From Bactrocera neohumeralis (lineage: Eukaryota > Arthropoda > Insecta > Diptera > Tephritidae), in the NCBI RefSeq assembly GCF_024586455.1, contig NC_065920.1:50953724-51017723 (forward strand): 64,000 nt of DNA, given 5' to 3'. Made by a program: the position numbers and the translations under genes. Numbering within the stretch: position 1 is the first letter of the stretch; each line of letters starts with the position of its first letter. The notes under the pieces are model-generated. The model saw nothing but the letters and a program-made list of their open reading frames with translations, ran no database searches and was not told where the DNA came from. Positions 45,911 to 56,204 of this stretch are shown one piece after another.

Positions 45911-46701
45911 CTTTTATATTCTATAATGTTCAGCTGTATGTAACAAAAAATTTGATTGAGTTTAACAGCTCGGCTCAGACTCGAGGAGGAATAATAATGA
46001 CGGTACAATATGTGTAATCCAAAAACTATGAAACAATTTTTAACGTTCTCTCTGTCTTACTTGACAATATCATATTTTTTTCCTTAAGTTAGCGGAAGCT
46101 ACTTATGTAAATAACATAAACATGGCTCAAGCAAAAAAACAATACACTCTTAAGGGAAGAGCATTTGGATCTACTAGCAAGATTATATTTCAGCCCACAA
46201 GGCAAAAACCACGAAGAAGTGGCTAAAAAGCAGTTTTCTTGGTTATATACTACTTACATATATACTACAGTTTGTAGTCAGAGTTGAAGAACATGGCCTG
46301 TCGAATACCTCACAGAAATTTGAGCGTCTCAAAAAATCGTTGATTCAAGGAGTGTCTCAATACCAATAGGAAGGCCGAATAGTTTGAGAGCTTGTGTGAA
46401 AGAAAAAGTTGGTCCTTTCGAATAAAATTGTGTACATCGCTCATTAACAAATAAAATTTACTTTACAAGTATTAGAAAATGGATTATAGCTTCATTTTTA
46501 AAACGGCCTGAACTTGCAACAAAACTTAAGGCTGATTTGTAATCATTCTTAGGAATGCCCTTCAGCTTCTTTTTTTATGTCCATTTCTTTACGAGATCTT
46601 AGCTGAGCGCAGAATTCCGAAGCACCAAAAAAATATTATAGACGACGAGAAATATTGATGAAGAAGCTATAAAATATTTTGGAATTACTCGGAGCAGTAT
46701 T
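45911..46701. other. Unassigned stretch
   Basis: No signature recognised. Confidence 0.4.
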
Positions 46702-46703
46702 TA

Positions 46704-47623
46704 TTGGTAGTCGAAAAAGTCTTTTCGTATTTCTAATGAAACTTCAACTATTTTTTTATATTTATACTAATAAATAAATAAACAAACATGTACCATTTCG
46801 GTCGACCACTTTTTGCCATTTTTCCGCTAGCGACATGATTCCATCAGTGTAAATCGAAATTTCGAAATTTCCAGAACGGAAGCGAGCGAACCATTCTTGT
46901 GCTACACAAACTGATACAGCAACCGTAAACTTCGCAAATTTCATTGGTGGCTTGCGTGGCATTCTTCCTTTTTTATACAAAAATTTCAAAATATGTGACC
47001 TGGTCTACGAAGAAGGGAGCTAACGTGCGAAAACTAGTTTTCTGGGAAACAGTTGTTAAAAATAAACAACTCGTTTCGTCAGTTTCTCGTTATCTCATTA
47101 ATTGTTCTCCTTTCCAGAGGCTTCAAGGACGTCCAGTAAGTGTTGTTTTTGGTCGGAATATTATTATTATTATTATTATACGTTTTTCTAGTGTATAATC
47201 ATGTCTTTATAGCTTATAATTCAATGTATTTTGTTCATTACTTTATTATTATTTCGTATTTTTACTCTTCTTTCTCTACATTTTTAGGGAACTTTCAAAC
47301 AAGTTATGACTTTTTGGATTCTATCACGTGAAAAAGCATCTCATCTTCCATCCGAATCAACTAAAAAGTGAAAATTGATTTTTTGACACCTAAGCCCCCT
47401 TTCCGTAGACCAGGTCACATATATCGAATTTCTTCATTATTTTCACACATTTTTGAACAGCTGTAACATTTTTCCAATTGCCCCGAATTTATTTTTCAGT
47501 TAAATGAAGCTTCAAATCCCACCTTTTCGAGACTATATGGTATGACACAATGTGACTGGTAGCAGGTATACGACTGCAACGACATCTATTGACAAAATAC
47601 GAAAAGACTTTTTCGACTACCCA
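46704..47623 (-). mobile_element. Mariner deletion derivative, interrupted by a MITE
   Basis: Inverted termini GGTAGTCGAAAAAGTCTTTT/CGTATTT (46706) and AATACGAAAAGACTTTTTCG/ACTACC (47597) bound the element. Read leftward from 47623 it has an untranslated part, CENNEEIRY, then the nested element (47419-46994), then ILKFLYKKG, VCVAQEWFARFRSGNFEIS and directly YTDGIMSLAEKWQKVVDRNG. The N-terminal and C-terminal ends of a DD34D transposase are thus fused, with the whole catalytic core removed. Without the nested insert it would be about 490 bp, a mariner-derived MITE. Confidence 0.85.
46994..47419. mobile_element. 426-bp element nested in the mariner
   Basis: Inverted termini TGTGACCTGGTCTACGAAGA (left) and TTTCCGTAGACCAGGTCACA (right), with extension GGGAGCTAACGTG against CACCTAAGCCCCC. 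TA at 46992-46993 and 47420-47421 is the target duplication. Interior frames read QLVSSVSRYLINCSPFQRL and, after an AT-rich stretch with GTAAGT (47135) and TTTTTAG (47281) resembling an intron, FKQVMTFWILSREKASHLP. Neither is recognised. A (TTA)n run is at 47158-47180. It entered the mariner coding region, whose reading resumes after removal of the insert and one TA. Confidence 0.85.
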
Positions 47624-48978
47624 AAATTTATATCAATAAAATCTCTATTGATAATAAATAATTGTAAACAATCTACTAAAATTTTATTTTAAGCCAGCTT
47701 ACAATGTTTCGTCATCTTCCTTAAATGAGATGTTAAAAAATGTGCATTTCGTGTAGTCTAATTTTAGGCTGAAACATCAATGTATAAACATCGCTATATT
47801 TAAGTGATATTTATCGCGCTGACTGTTAAATAAACGAGCATTAATTAAAATCACGTAAAATAATGTTGCTAAAAGTTCAAAAAGTTTTTATCTGAACGTT
47901 TCCGCTTTTACAAGCTGACAACTTAATGGCCTTGAAAGTGTTGCCCCTAAGTGTATGCCATTATTTGCCGCCACATGTGGCATGCAACATGCAAATGCAC
48001 TTTCGATCATCAACAAGTGCAGTGATTTAATAGAATATATAGTATATTATGTAGAAATGCTTATATAAATGCAAATATGTAATTACTTATGAATTGTTGC
48101 AATTACATGCATTTCACGCATCGAATATTCAATCGTAATATAATATTATAAATGGATTCCATCGAAATCCGATTGGAGCATTTATACAACTGATAAATTA
48201 CAGCAGCAATACTGCAAGAAGTTGCCACAAACTGTCGCATTGCATATACAGTTAAAATAAATGATTTACAACGCCAGTTAAGTGTAATAAAATGCGAATG
48301 GCGAATAAAATAACGAAAATTAAATAATGTGAGTGAATTTGTTTGTGTGTGTGTGTGTACAAAAGGGTTTGCTGTCATGCGCGCACATTGTACAAGCGTC
48401 GTAATTTTAATGAGCATAAGTTTAAATTAATTCCTTGCAATTTAATTTAATCTTACGCTTTATGCCGCTCATCCAGCTTTCCGGGCAGCTCGACATTCAA
48501 GGTAGAACAATTAAAATTTACGCTGCTTTTGGTTAAAGTAGGCCGACAGCCCGAGGGTGTGAGCTGGAATGCAGGAAAGTCAGTGAATATGTAAGTGTAT
48601 TTGTTACATACAAAGAACCACTTCAAAGGCCGGATAGCGTTGCGTGCTTGCGCTCATTAACTGTACTCGAAAATATTTTTCATTCTCCTACAATTGAGAA
48701 GTAGGAGTAAAAGACAGTAGTGGGTTTTTTGGAGTGACTATAAATAGATATCAACAGGTCATTGTCGCCGTTGGAGCAGCTCGTGTCTATCACTTCATAA
48801 TCTATCGTTAATACGAGCTACCGTCTGATTTCAAATAATTAACTTTGTCTTATGCGGTTTACTATGATTCCAGCCACTTTCTTTCGCAGTCAGCAGAAAT
48901 TTGATAGATGACAGAGATTGTGCTTCGGCGGGTTATCGAGTATGTTCAAGCACAGCGAAGTAACTTGCCTAAGACTAC
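47624..48978. other. Unique-looking sequence
   Basis: No gene recognised. A (GT)n run is at 48340-48358. The 104-codon minus frame 48103-48417 reads through it and has no domain. Confidence 0.4.
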
Positions 48979-48986
48979 AGAAATTT

Positions 48987-49507
48987 ATATCTTCTTCTTT
49001 ATTGGCGTAGATACCGCTTTCGCTGTTATAGTCGAGTTTACAACAACGCGCCAGTCGTTCTTAGTTTTCGTTGTTTGGCACCTTTGGTAATTCCAAGTGT
49101 GACCAGGTCTTTCCATACCTGATCTTTCTAACGGAGTGGAGGTTTTGCTCATTCTCTGCTTCCACCGGTGGGTACCGAATCGAATACTCTCAGAGCTGGA
49201 GTGTTTTCATCCAATCGAACGGCATTCTCTCAAAAACTTGTAAGACCGACTCATCAAATATTGTCATCGTCCTTGCCTCCGTACCATATAGCAGGACGGG
49301 GATGATGAGTGACTTGTAGAATTTTATCTTTGTTCGTCGAGAGAGGTCTTTACTTCGTAATTGCTTACTCAGTCCGAAATAGCACCTGTTGGCAAGAGTT
49401 ATTCTGTGTTGGATTTCGAGGCTGACATTGTTGTTATCTACGGCTTCGAAGTTATGACTGTCAGCAGTAACGTGAAAGCCAAGACGCGCATAAAAAAAAT
49501 ATCGACT
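48987..49507 (-). mobile_element. LINE (RTE-like) copy 4, 3' fragment
   Basis: Read leftward: VTADSHNFEAVDNN-like, ISLEIQHRITLANRCYFGLS, the SLIIPVLLYGTEARTMT block (49290-49240), a short deletion, ENTPALRVFDSVPTG and the 3' tail GCTATAACAGCGAAAGCGGT, CTACGCCAATAAAGAAGAAG. Candidate TSD: GAAATTT at 48980-48986 and 49508-49514 (ACAGAAATTT and ACTGAAATTT with one mismatch over 10 bp). It is 5'-truncated and lacks the IYGPLRIG segment. Confidence 0.85.
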
Positions 49508-49514
49508 GAAATTT

Positions 49515-50160
49515 CAACCGACAGGAGTCGCGCGCTTGTGTTGAATTAAACTTTTGGAACACCTTTTGGCAAAGAAGATACATAATTTCTCTAAAATTTT
49601 TTCAAGAGATCCCAATTTTAACTTGAAGAGAACAGAATCCTCCAAACTTTTTCTAGACAAACCGCTTTCTATACGCGAGGCATCTCTAAACCATCATTAT
49701 TCAGCATACTCGTACGAAAGAAGCTCAAGAGAAATGTATAGAAATTTAAGAAACTCGCTGTATTCGCTCTATGGTCCAATTTAGCATGAGGAAGAGAATG
49801 GGTATGGGTACTTATGAACCGGTTACCAAAGCCAATATTAGATTTGACATGGCTAGCTCGACACATGCCATTATCAACCTCGTCAAAAAACTAAGAAATA
49901 CCTCCATAATCCATATATTCGAAAATTCTAACTGTTCTTTTTACGAGTGTTAACTTTTCAGAAATGTTTGGTCAAAATTTGCTCTCAAATAGCATAAAAT
50001 CCGGTTTACCATCAATAGGGAAAGCAACCTTATCTACTGTTGAAGACGTGGAAACTTTTTGTAAGCTCTATAAATCCTCTTTGCTCTTAATAATTACTGC
50101 ATAAGTAACTGAAAGTTATAGATATCAAAAAGAAAACCATATATCAAATTTGAATGAGGT
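49515..50160. other. Unassigned stretch
   Basis: Three short plus frames overlap here (49361-49953). KIFSRDPNFNLKRTESSKLF at 49594 has no family I recognise. Possibly an eroded retrocopy; unproven. Confidence 0.35.
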
Positions 50161-50161
50161 T

Positions 50162-50707
50162 CTGTTGTCCCCGCAAAGCTAATACGGATGTGTCAGCTGA
50201 CATTGAGCAACACCAAAGACTCCGTCAGTAACAGAAGCGCTTCGATACCAAACCAGGTTTCAGACAAAAAGACTCCCTGTCGTACGACTTCTTCAATCTA
50301 CCGCTGCAGAAGATAATTCGAGCTGCAGAGCTTAATCGAGAAGGTACAATCTTAAAGTATAGGTACTGGGGTGCGCCGTTGATATTGATATCATTGGCCT
50401 CAACAACCGCGCCATTAGCTCTGCTTTCTCCAAACTGAATAAGGAAGCGAAGCATATGGGTCTGGTTGTGAACGAGAATAAGACGAAATCCGGTCATCAA
50501 ACAAACGATCAGCGCATTCGCGACTTGGCTAACACGACACTGTTGATAGTCATAAATTTAAAGTCGTAGATAATTTCGTCTATCCAAAACCAGCATCAAC
50601 ATCAATAACAATATCAGCCTTGAAATCCAACGCAGAATCACTCTAGCCAACAGGTGCTACTTAGTACTGAGTAAGCAATTGTAAAATAAAGTCCTCTCTT
50701 CAGATGA
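50162..50707 (+). mobile_element. LINE (RTE-like) copy 5, left part
   Basis: Plus-strand reading: KLIRMCQLTLSNTKDSVSN, KRFDTKPGFRQKDSLSYDFF, NLPLQKIIRAAELNREGTIL, then a damaged YADD region, AISSAFSKLNKEAKHMGLVV, NENKT, and ISLEIQRRITLANRCYLVLS. It is broken by stops and small deletions (YADD reads as GAPLILI). It is interrupted at 50708 by a reversed family A element. Confidence 0.85.
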
Positions 50708-51085
50708 ACAATATACCCTTCAAGGTGCATTTCTTTTAGTAACTAAGTGTCCAGTTTGTACGGAAGCTATAGTAATCCGATCTGAACAATTTTCTTTCCA
50801 TTTTCAATCCATACCAAATTTCGTGAATATATCTTGTCAAATGCGAAAGTTTTCCATACAGAACTTGATTCGGATTGTTCAGTTTGTATGGCAGCTATAT
50901 GTTATAGTGGTCCGCTTCTTGAAGAGTAAATGACGTTTGCAAAATTTCAAAACGATATCTTAAAAACTGAGGGATAGTTCGTATATATTGACGGACGGAG
51001 GGACGGATAACAGACAGACAACGGACATGGCTAAATGACTTTATACTTTATAGGGTCTGCGACGATTCCTTCTTGGGCTAATATA
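50708..51085 (-). mobile_element. Family A element A4, shortened
   Basis: The plus strand reads TATACCCTTCAAGGTGCATT, CTATAGTAATCCGATCTGAA, GTATGGCAGCTATATGTTAT, ACAGACAGACAACGGACATG, TTATAGGGTCTGCGACGATT, CCTTCTTGGG and TAATATAC. It has the order of A3 but only one and a half internal units. The stretch from GGTGTTACAAAC onward, most of the mini-me core and the AACAAG/hairpin end are lost. It sits inside LINE copy 5. Confidence 0.8.
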
Positions 51086-51500
51086 CTGAGGTATCATATT
51101 GTACGGATGGATACCAAAAACAAGTCCATATTAAAAAGGTGATGGTTTTCGATTCAGCCAGCATGGATAATGACATCATTGAGAAAGAAAGGCTTTGGAA
51201 GATTTATAGTATTTTGCGCATTGGCAACGGCATGTACCGTCGATGTTTGATGTTCCGTCGATGGAACGATGAGCTGTACGAGATATACAGCTATATTGAT
51301 ATAATTCAGCAAATCAAGAGACAGCGGTTGCTTTGGCTATACGAGTATCATATTGTTGGAAGAAAACAATCTTCAAGGTTGGTTTTCGATAACCCGGTAA
51401 TGAAAGATTCTCTGGAAAAAGATCATTGAAATTTTTTGCAATATAGCGAAAAGACAAAACGAAGACTTAACCTCGGCTATAACCGCGATTTAATTCTCTC
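51086..51500 (+). mobile_element. LINE (RTE-like) copy 5, right part, rearranged
   Basis: It begins with RYHIVRMDTKNKSILK, the HVVRMDENTPALK region that should be near the protein end. The earlier-placed ERLWKIYSILRIGNGMYRR, FRRWNDELYEIYSYIDIIQQ and IKRQRLLWLYEYHIVGRK come next (frame 51139-51429, 96 codons). The block order is therefore scrambled, implying two fused copies or a local duplication. The 3' end GCTATAACCGCGAT fades at about 51495. Confidence 0.8.
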
Positions 51501-52320
51501 TCATGAAAATTTTAATGAAGAGCAAGTAATGAAGAGTATGCCTTTATCTACTGTTCCGATTTATTGTGAGCATTTTTAACATATATTCACTTACGTATAT
51601 ACAAATATATGGAAATAAAGATAAATACTATCCATCGACTCCACAAACAGGTATGACAGCTTAATTATTAAAATATTAATGAATCGTCAACGCTTTAAAA
51701 ATTCACTTTCCGCCACGTAGAAAAGCAGAAATATTGTAAAAACCGACATTAAGCCAAACAATATTATTAATGAGTGTTATTTAAATGTAAATCATTTATA
51801 CGAATCGTTGAACTGTAATGGCGCCACAGTAGCAACACTAACAACAATGAATGCAATTTTAAGTATGCATTGAAAAATGCATTTACTTACATACATATGT
51901 ACATATGTACGTGCATATGTACAAGTATATAATCAATTGCTTTTATAAACAACATAATTGTGGCAAACCACATGTTTCTTTCACAGACATTAACTGTTTT
52001 AACTGCCAAGTACACCACGATATATTATTGTCATTTATATTGTAAGTTTACGCACGTGACATATCATGACATAATATCTATTTTTGTACATATGTATAAT
52101 CAATGCCCGAAGGAAAAATTATGAATAAATGTTAAAAATCGTTTTTTCGTTATGGTTTTTTATCACTTCACAAATGGAAGGAGCAGCTCAGAAAGATATC
52201 TTGCTACTATTTACGGACATAATATATCAACCAACCGCATACAGTAGCTGTACTTAGGATAGCAGTATTGTAATGACGTAAAAATTTTAAGGCCGGTGTC
52301 AGGCAGGAGTGTGTGCTATG
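51501..52320. other. Unique-looking AT-rich sequence
   Basis: ACATACATATGTACATATGT at 51890 is a local palindrome-rich tract. Nothing else recognised. Confidence 0.4.
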
Positions 52321-52323
52321 GCC

Positions 52324-52570
52324 AGGGTCTGTCCTTGTCCGTCAGCCTGTCCGTCGGTATATAACCGAACTAGTCTCTAAGTTTGTGAGAAATTTTTGAA
52401 ACCATTCCTGATTTGTTGTCTCCTTTTAGGTTACCATCTGAGTTGTTCTTACGTATCTCGAAGCATTTTTTTCGACAGCTTTATCTGTTATTTTTACACG
52501 TTTTTTTCCCTTCAAGAAGCTGCTCATTTGGTGGGACTCCCGATACAGCACAACGCTAGATTTTAGTGCT
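52324..52570 (+). mobile_element. Family A element fragment
   Basis: GTCTGTCCTTGTCCGTCAGC, CTGTCCGTCGGTATATAACC and GAACTAGTCTCTAAGTTTGT match the GTCY run and following sequence of A2. CCCTTCAAGAAGCTGCTCAT at 52510 continues it after a foreign stretch of about 90 bp. Confidence 0.65.
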
Positions 52571-52667
52571 CAAGGATCAAGACAATGACTCGTGAGATCA
52601 GCAAACAGAAGGATGCAGAAAGTCGAGTCGAGCGCAGAAAATTAAATTTTAAATTAATCTGCTTATT

Positions 52668-53958
52668 AAAGGGTCCGGCACTCGAAGTTCAGACCGTTCG
52701 CGCAGCTGTTGCACTGGAATCAGCTGTTTATAAATTTGCTGAATGACAGTTCGGAGTATTGTTCACAAGTGTACAAAAGCGTTTTGCCAAAAGTGAACGC
52801 AAAAAAAGTGATCAGCGATGGAATTCAAACGTAATAGTGTGATTGTTTTATATTTAGCTGGAAAATCACAGCCAGCAATTGTTCGTGAGCTCAAACACCT
52901 TAATGTGAATAAAGTTTTTGTTTATCGCACCATCACTCGTTACAATGATACTGGTAGCATCGCAAAACGCCATGGAGGTGGTCATCAAAAGACTGCAACG
53001 TCACGTGAGATGGTTTGGAAAGTGAAGAAGCGACTTGAGCGAAATCCACGACGAAGTGCCAATCAAATGGCTAAAGAACTGAAAATATCCGACCGCAGCA
53101 TCCGACGCATATTGAAAAATGAGCTCAAGGTCAAGCCTTACAAGTTCCAAAAGGCCCATGATCTCACACCGAAGCAGCAACAAGTAAGACTTGAGAGAGC
53201 GAAACAGTTGCTTCGCTTGGCCGAAAGCGGTCAAATTCCGAACATTGTGTTTTCTGACGAAAAAATTTTTCCAATTGAGCAATTCGTAAACTCTCAAAAC
53301 GATAGGGTTTACTTGACCGACCGTTCATACGAGAGAATCTAAGTCATCGGTTGGCCACCAGGAGGCAGCACCCGCCACAAATAATGGTTTGGGCCGCTGT
53401 CACCGCAGATGGGCGCTCTCCAATTGTTTTCATCGAGCCTGGCGTCAAAGTAAATGAGACATATTATCGGGAAAGTGTTCTGGAGGCTGCTTTGAAGCCG
53501 TGGCAAACAAACATTTCGGTCGCAAACCATGGACGTTTCAACAAGACTCAGCACCGTCTCACAAAGCGCGAGTGAACCAAGAATGGCTGAAAAACAACGT
53601 TCCGAACTTCATTACGACCACACAATGGTTCTCGAATTCACCAGATGCGAATCCAATGGATTATTCTCTCTGGGCCATTTTGGAGAGCAAGGTCCGAAGT
53701 AAAAAAATACACCAGTCTCGAGATGCTGAAGAAAGCCATTGTCCGTGAGTGGGCCAAAATACCGGCAAGTCACATTCGGGCAGCTTGCGATTCGTTTTTT
53801 GACCGTCTCAAGGCCATAGTTAAGGCAAAAGTTGGTCATATCGAGCAAAAGTGAATTGGTCCTGAATTTGTGATCATTTTCACACATTTTGTACTTTAAA
53901 ATAAATAAAAGTAATTTTCCAAACCGAATTTATGGCTTTTTTAATTGGTTACACTAAT
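52668..53958 (+). mobile_element. DD37D transposon, long copy
   Basis: The left terminus AGGGTCCGGCACTCGAAGT (52670-52688) follows TA at 52665-52666. The transposase spans 52818-53854. The right side matches the other copy up to GGTTACACT (53957) and then stops, so the right inverted repeat (ACTTCGAGTGCTGGACCCT at 44721) is missing. A mariner end starts 6 bp later at 53964, so the right end was probably lost in a rearrangement or by that insertion. Confidence 0.9.
52818..53854 (+). pseudogene. DD37D (maT-like) transposase, frameshifted
   Basis: Cuts and rejoins element ends in the nucleus when intact. The first frame (52818-53342, 174 codons) begins MEFKRNSVIVLYLAGKSQPA and holds the paired helix-turn-helix region (SIAKRHGGGHQKTAT linker, RNPRRSANQMAKELKISDRS, IRRILKNELKVKPYKFQK) and the first catalytic block IVFSDEKIF. 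A 2-bp insertion near 53334 (GAGAGAATC against GAGAATC), a 1-bp loss near 53503 and a 1-bp gain near 53701 shift the frame. The remaining blocks QQDSAPSH and SPDANPMDYSLW keep both Asp, 37 residues apart. It ends HIEQK and a stop. Confidence 0.9.
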
Positions 53959-53963
53959 ATATA

Positions 53964-54195
53964 ACAGATCAATTGAAAAGTACCAACCTACCGTAGTAAA
54001 ACACCAACTGACTGCTGCGTTCTTCCATGCTTTAAAGTGAATTTATCGTGTGAGTTCCACTCAGATGACTGTCGATTGGACTTCGTACTTTGGGCTATAA
54101 CATCGCATTGTAAAGAAAATATATTTTTGGCCAAACTCCATTGGACCAAACTTTCATCGAGACCGCGATTGCCATTATAGAGAGCTTTCAAATCT
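53964..54195 (-). mobile_element. Mariner deletion derivative, right end
   Basis: ACAGATCAATTGAAAAGTAC at 53964, preceded by TA (53962-53963), is the terminal repeat also seen at 10995. Read leftward from 54150: NRQSSEWNSHDKFTLKHGRT and QQSVG, then straight into the terminus, so the remaining transposase is deleted. The QSSEW..HD..KHGKTQQSAGKV block of the 10993-12055 element is the closest match. Confidence 0.75.
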
Positions 54196-54720
54196 TCGAT
54201 ACCATATTTGTAAATATGTATGTTATATTATATATTCATGTGAATGCGATGGGTGCTTACGCAATTTGAAACCTTTTTCAGAGAATTTTGCCATCGTTCT
54301 TCGTGTTTTATACTGCAGTGTTTTGATAAACATCATTTTCCTCCGCTTCAGTTTGAACCATTTTTTTCGCAAACGGTCCAATAACTTTATATAATAATCG
54401 CTATTATTGTTATTCCCCTATACAAGATCTTTCTACAGATTCTTTGGATTTGGTTCAACGCATCCAGTCCATGCGTCGAAGTATAACAATGGTTTAGATT
54501 CAGTCCATTGTCACATATTGACACAAAAATTTGGATATATCGCTGTTACACGGCTTTCAAATACTTCGCGAGGATGATCTAATAGCACTGAGACTTCGCA
54601 TACCCAAATATTATAACTCTATCAATTTCCCTAAAGATGATTCAAAATAATGTTAACGATTTTTTTTAATGTTTTCATCCATAATGGTGGACGTCTGCAA
54701 GACTTATGGTAGCCTTATGA
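54196..54720 (-). mobile_element. Mariner transposase remnant
   Basis: Read leftward: DENIKKNR near 54685, ITMD-like sequence, LLYKVIGPFAKKMVQTEAEE and NDVYQNTAV, then TKNDGKIL-like and KGFKL pieces. These match DENIKKVH, LLERLREKM..., HQDNAPxH and KTMAKLHELGFELLxHP of the family represented at 10993-12055. Order and frames are broken. It may be the 5' part of the piece at 53964-54195 or a second copy. Confidence 0.5.
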
Positions 54721-56200
54721 AGCCTGATAACATGAATTCTTTCTGGAAAATGCTTATAAAGCCTTACAATATCTGGCAAATTGAAGATTCAAACAAAATA
54801 CAATTAAACACATACCAAACAAAAATCTTAAAACTAATTACTTTCTATTTGGACCTTGTGAGTTTCCTCAAAATTGTTTTATAGGATAGACATGCAATCT
54901 CGACACTCTCGAGCAATAGTACCTTTTGAATTTTTTTTGGAATAATTTTATAGAATAATTATACCTAGTAAATTCATTCAATTATTTTCGCTTATTTCAA
55001 TGAAACCATCACATGATTTCAGAATTTTTAAAGCAATTTATGTTTAATATGCTCTTACGCCCACGTTCAGTATAGCTTTTACTTTATGCTTTACGATAGT
55101 TTTGAACTTATCACTTTTAAAATATTTTGTTGGCTGCGTTTAATTTGCGTCAGCAATTTCGCATTTATTCACAATAAAATTCACTGAAATCTTAACTCTA
55201 CTCTTTCTCCACTCACTATCTCTCCTACTCACCTTTACACTATTTATGCCGTATCTTTGCATACGAAGAATTGTTCAAGTTATCTTACTCCCTTACACAT
55301 TTTTCAATTTTCTTCTTACTATTTGCTCGCCGGCTCATTAACAACTATTTCATCATACTCTTTAACTTTTGCTCATGATATCATTGTAATGGCAAATTAA
55401 TTAAAATTACTTGCTTGAGCCGGCACAATTAAAAATGTTTGACATTAAGAATTTCTTTGATATTACGCTGATGGCAATTAATTAATGTAAGAATACAGGT
55501 ATGATGCTTATAGGTAGACTCCTTAATTGCATGTGATATATAAAATTTTTGACTAATAAATACCTATTTACAGTGATAAATGATAAAATTTATTCTTAAT
55601 CAATTAGATTGGTAATCATAAATGAATGGAGATAATAGTGCATAAGAAAAATACTTCAATTCTTACACCTCTAACCTTGGCTTGACTGACCTTAAAAAAC
55701 TTCGAAGTTGTAGGAAATTTTGACTACCTTACAACCAGAGATCTTAAAATTACTTAAGATACAGTAAGTTATTAAAAAGTAAAGTTGACACTGGATAAAC
55801 AAAAGATTTTAAATATTGTAACAAATTTCCGTGAAAAGTTGGAGACTTCGTTTCCTACGTTGGCCCCTTCGAATATTTAATATCTTTTCAGCTCTAAAAG
55901 TGCAGTAGGGTGCAGAAGCATTTGGTTTTAATAGATTTTTTTTTGCCGCTAAGCGATGCGCAAGACTTTAGTTCGATCTCAATTTTCAACCATATATCTA
56001 AAGTAAAGGCCGCAAATAGCAGATGTTGCCAGATCGCCAATACATATGGTTGGTTGAAAAGGAAGGCGCAGAAATGCTTAACCATTCTTAAGTCATTAAA
56101 CCTTTTTATGGTCCATGTACTTTAGGGTCTACGTTATTCCCCTGAAATTTGAGTTTTTCCTCTAAAAAAAGGGATCCTATGTAAACAAGCAATTTCAATT
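54721..56200. other. Unique-looking sequence
   Basis: Pyrimidine-rich stretch at 55185-55300. Overlapping antisense frames at 55894-56125 are chance. No gene recognised. Confidence 0.4.
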
Positions 56201-56204
56201 TACA

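Noticed and set aside
47135..47290. Intron of a host gene
   Set aside because: The splice-like sites lie wholly inside a TA-flanked mobile element.
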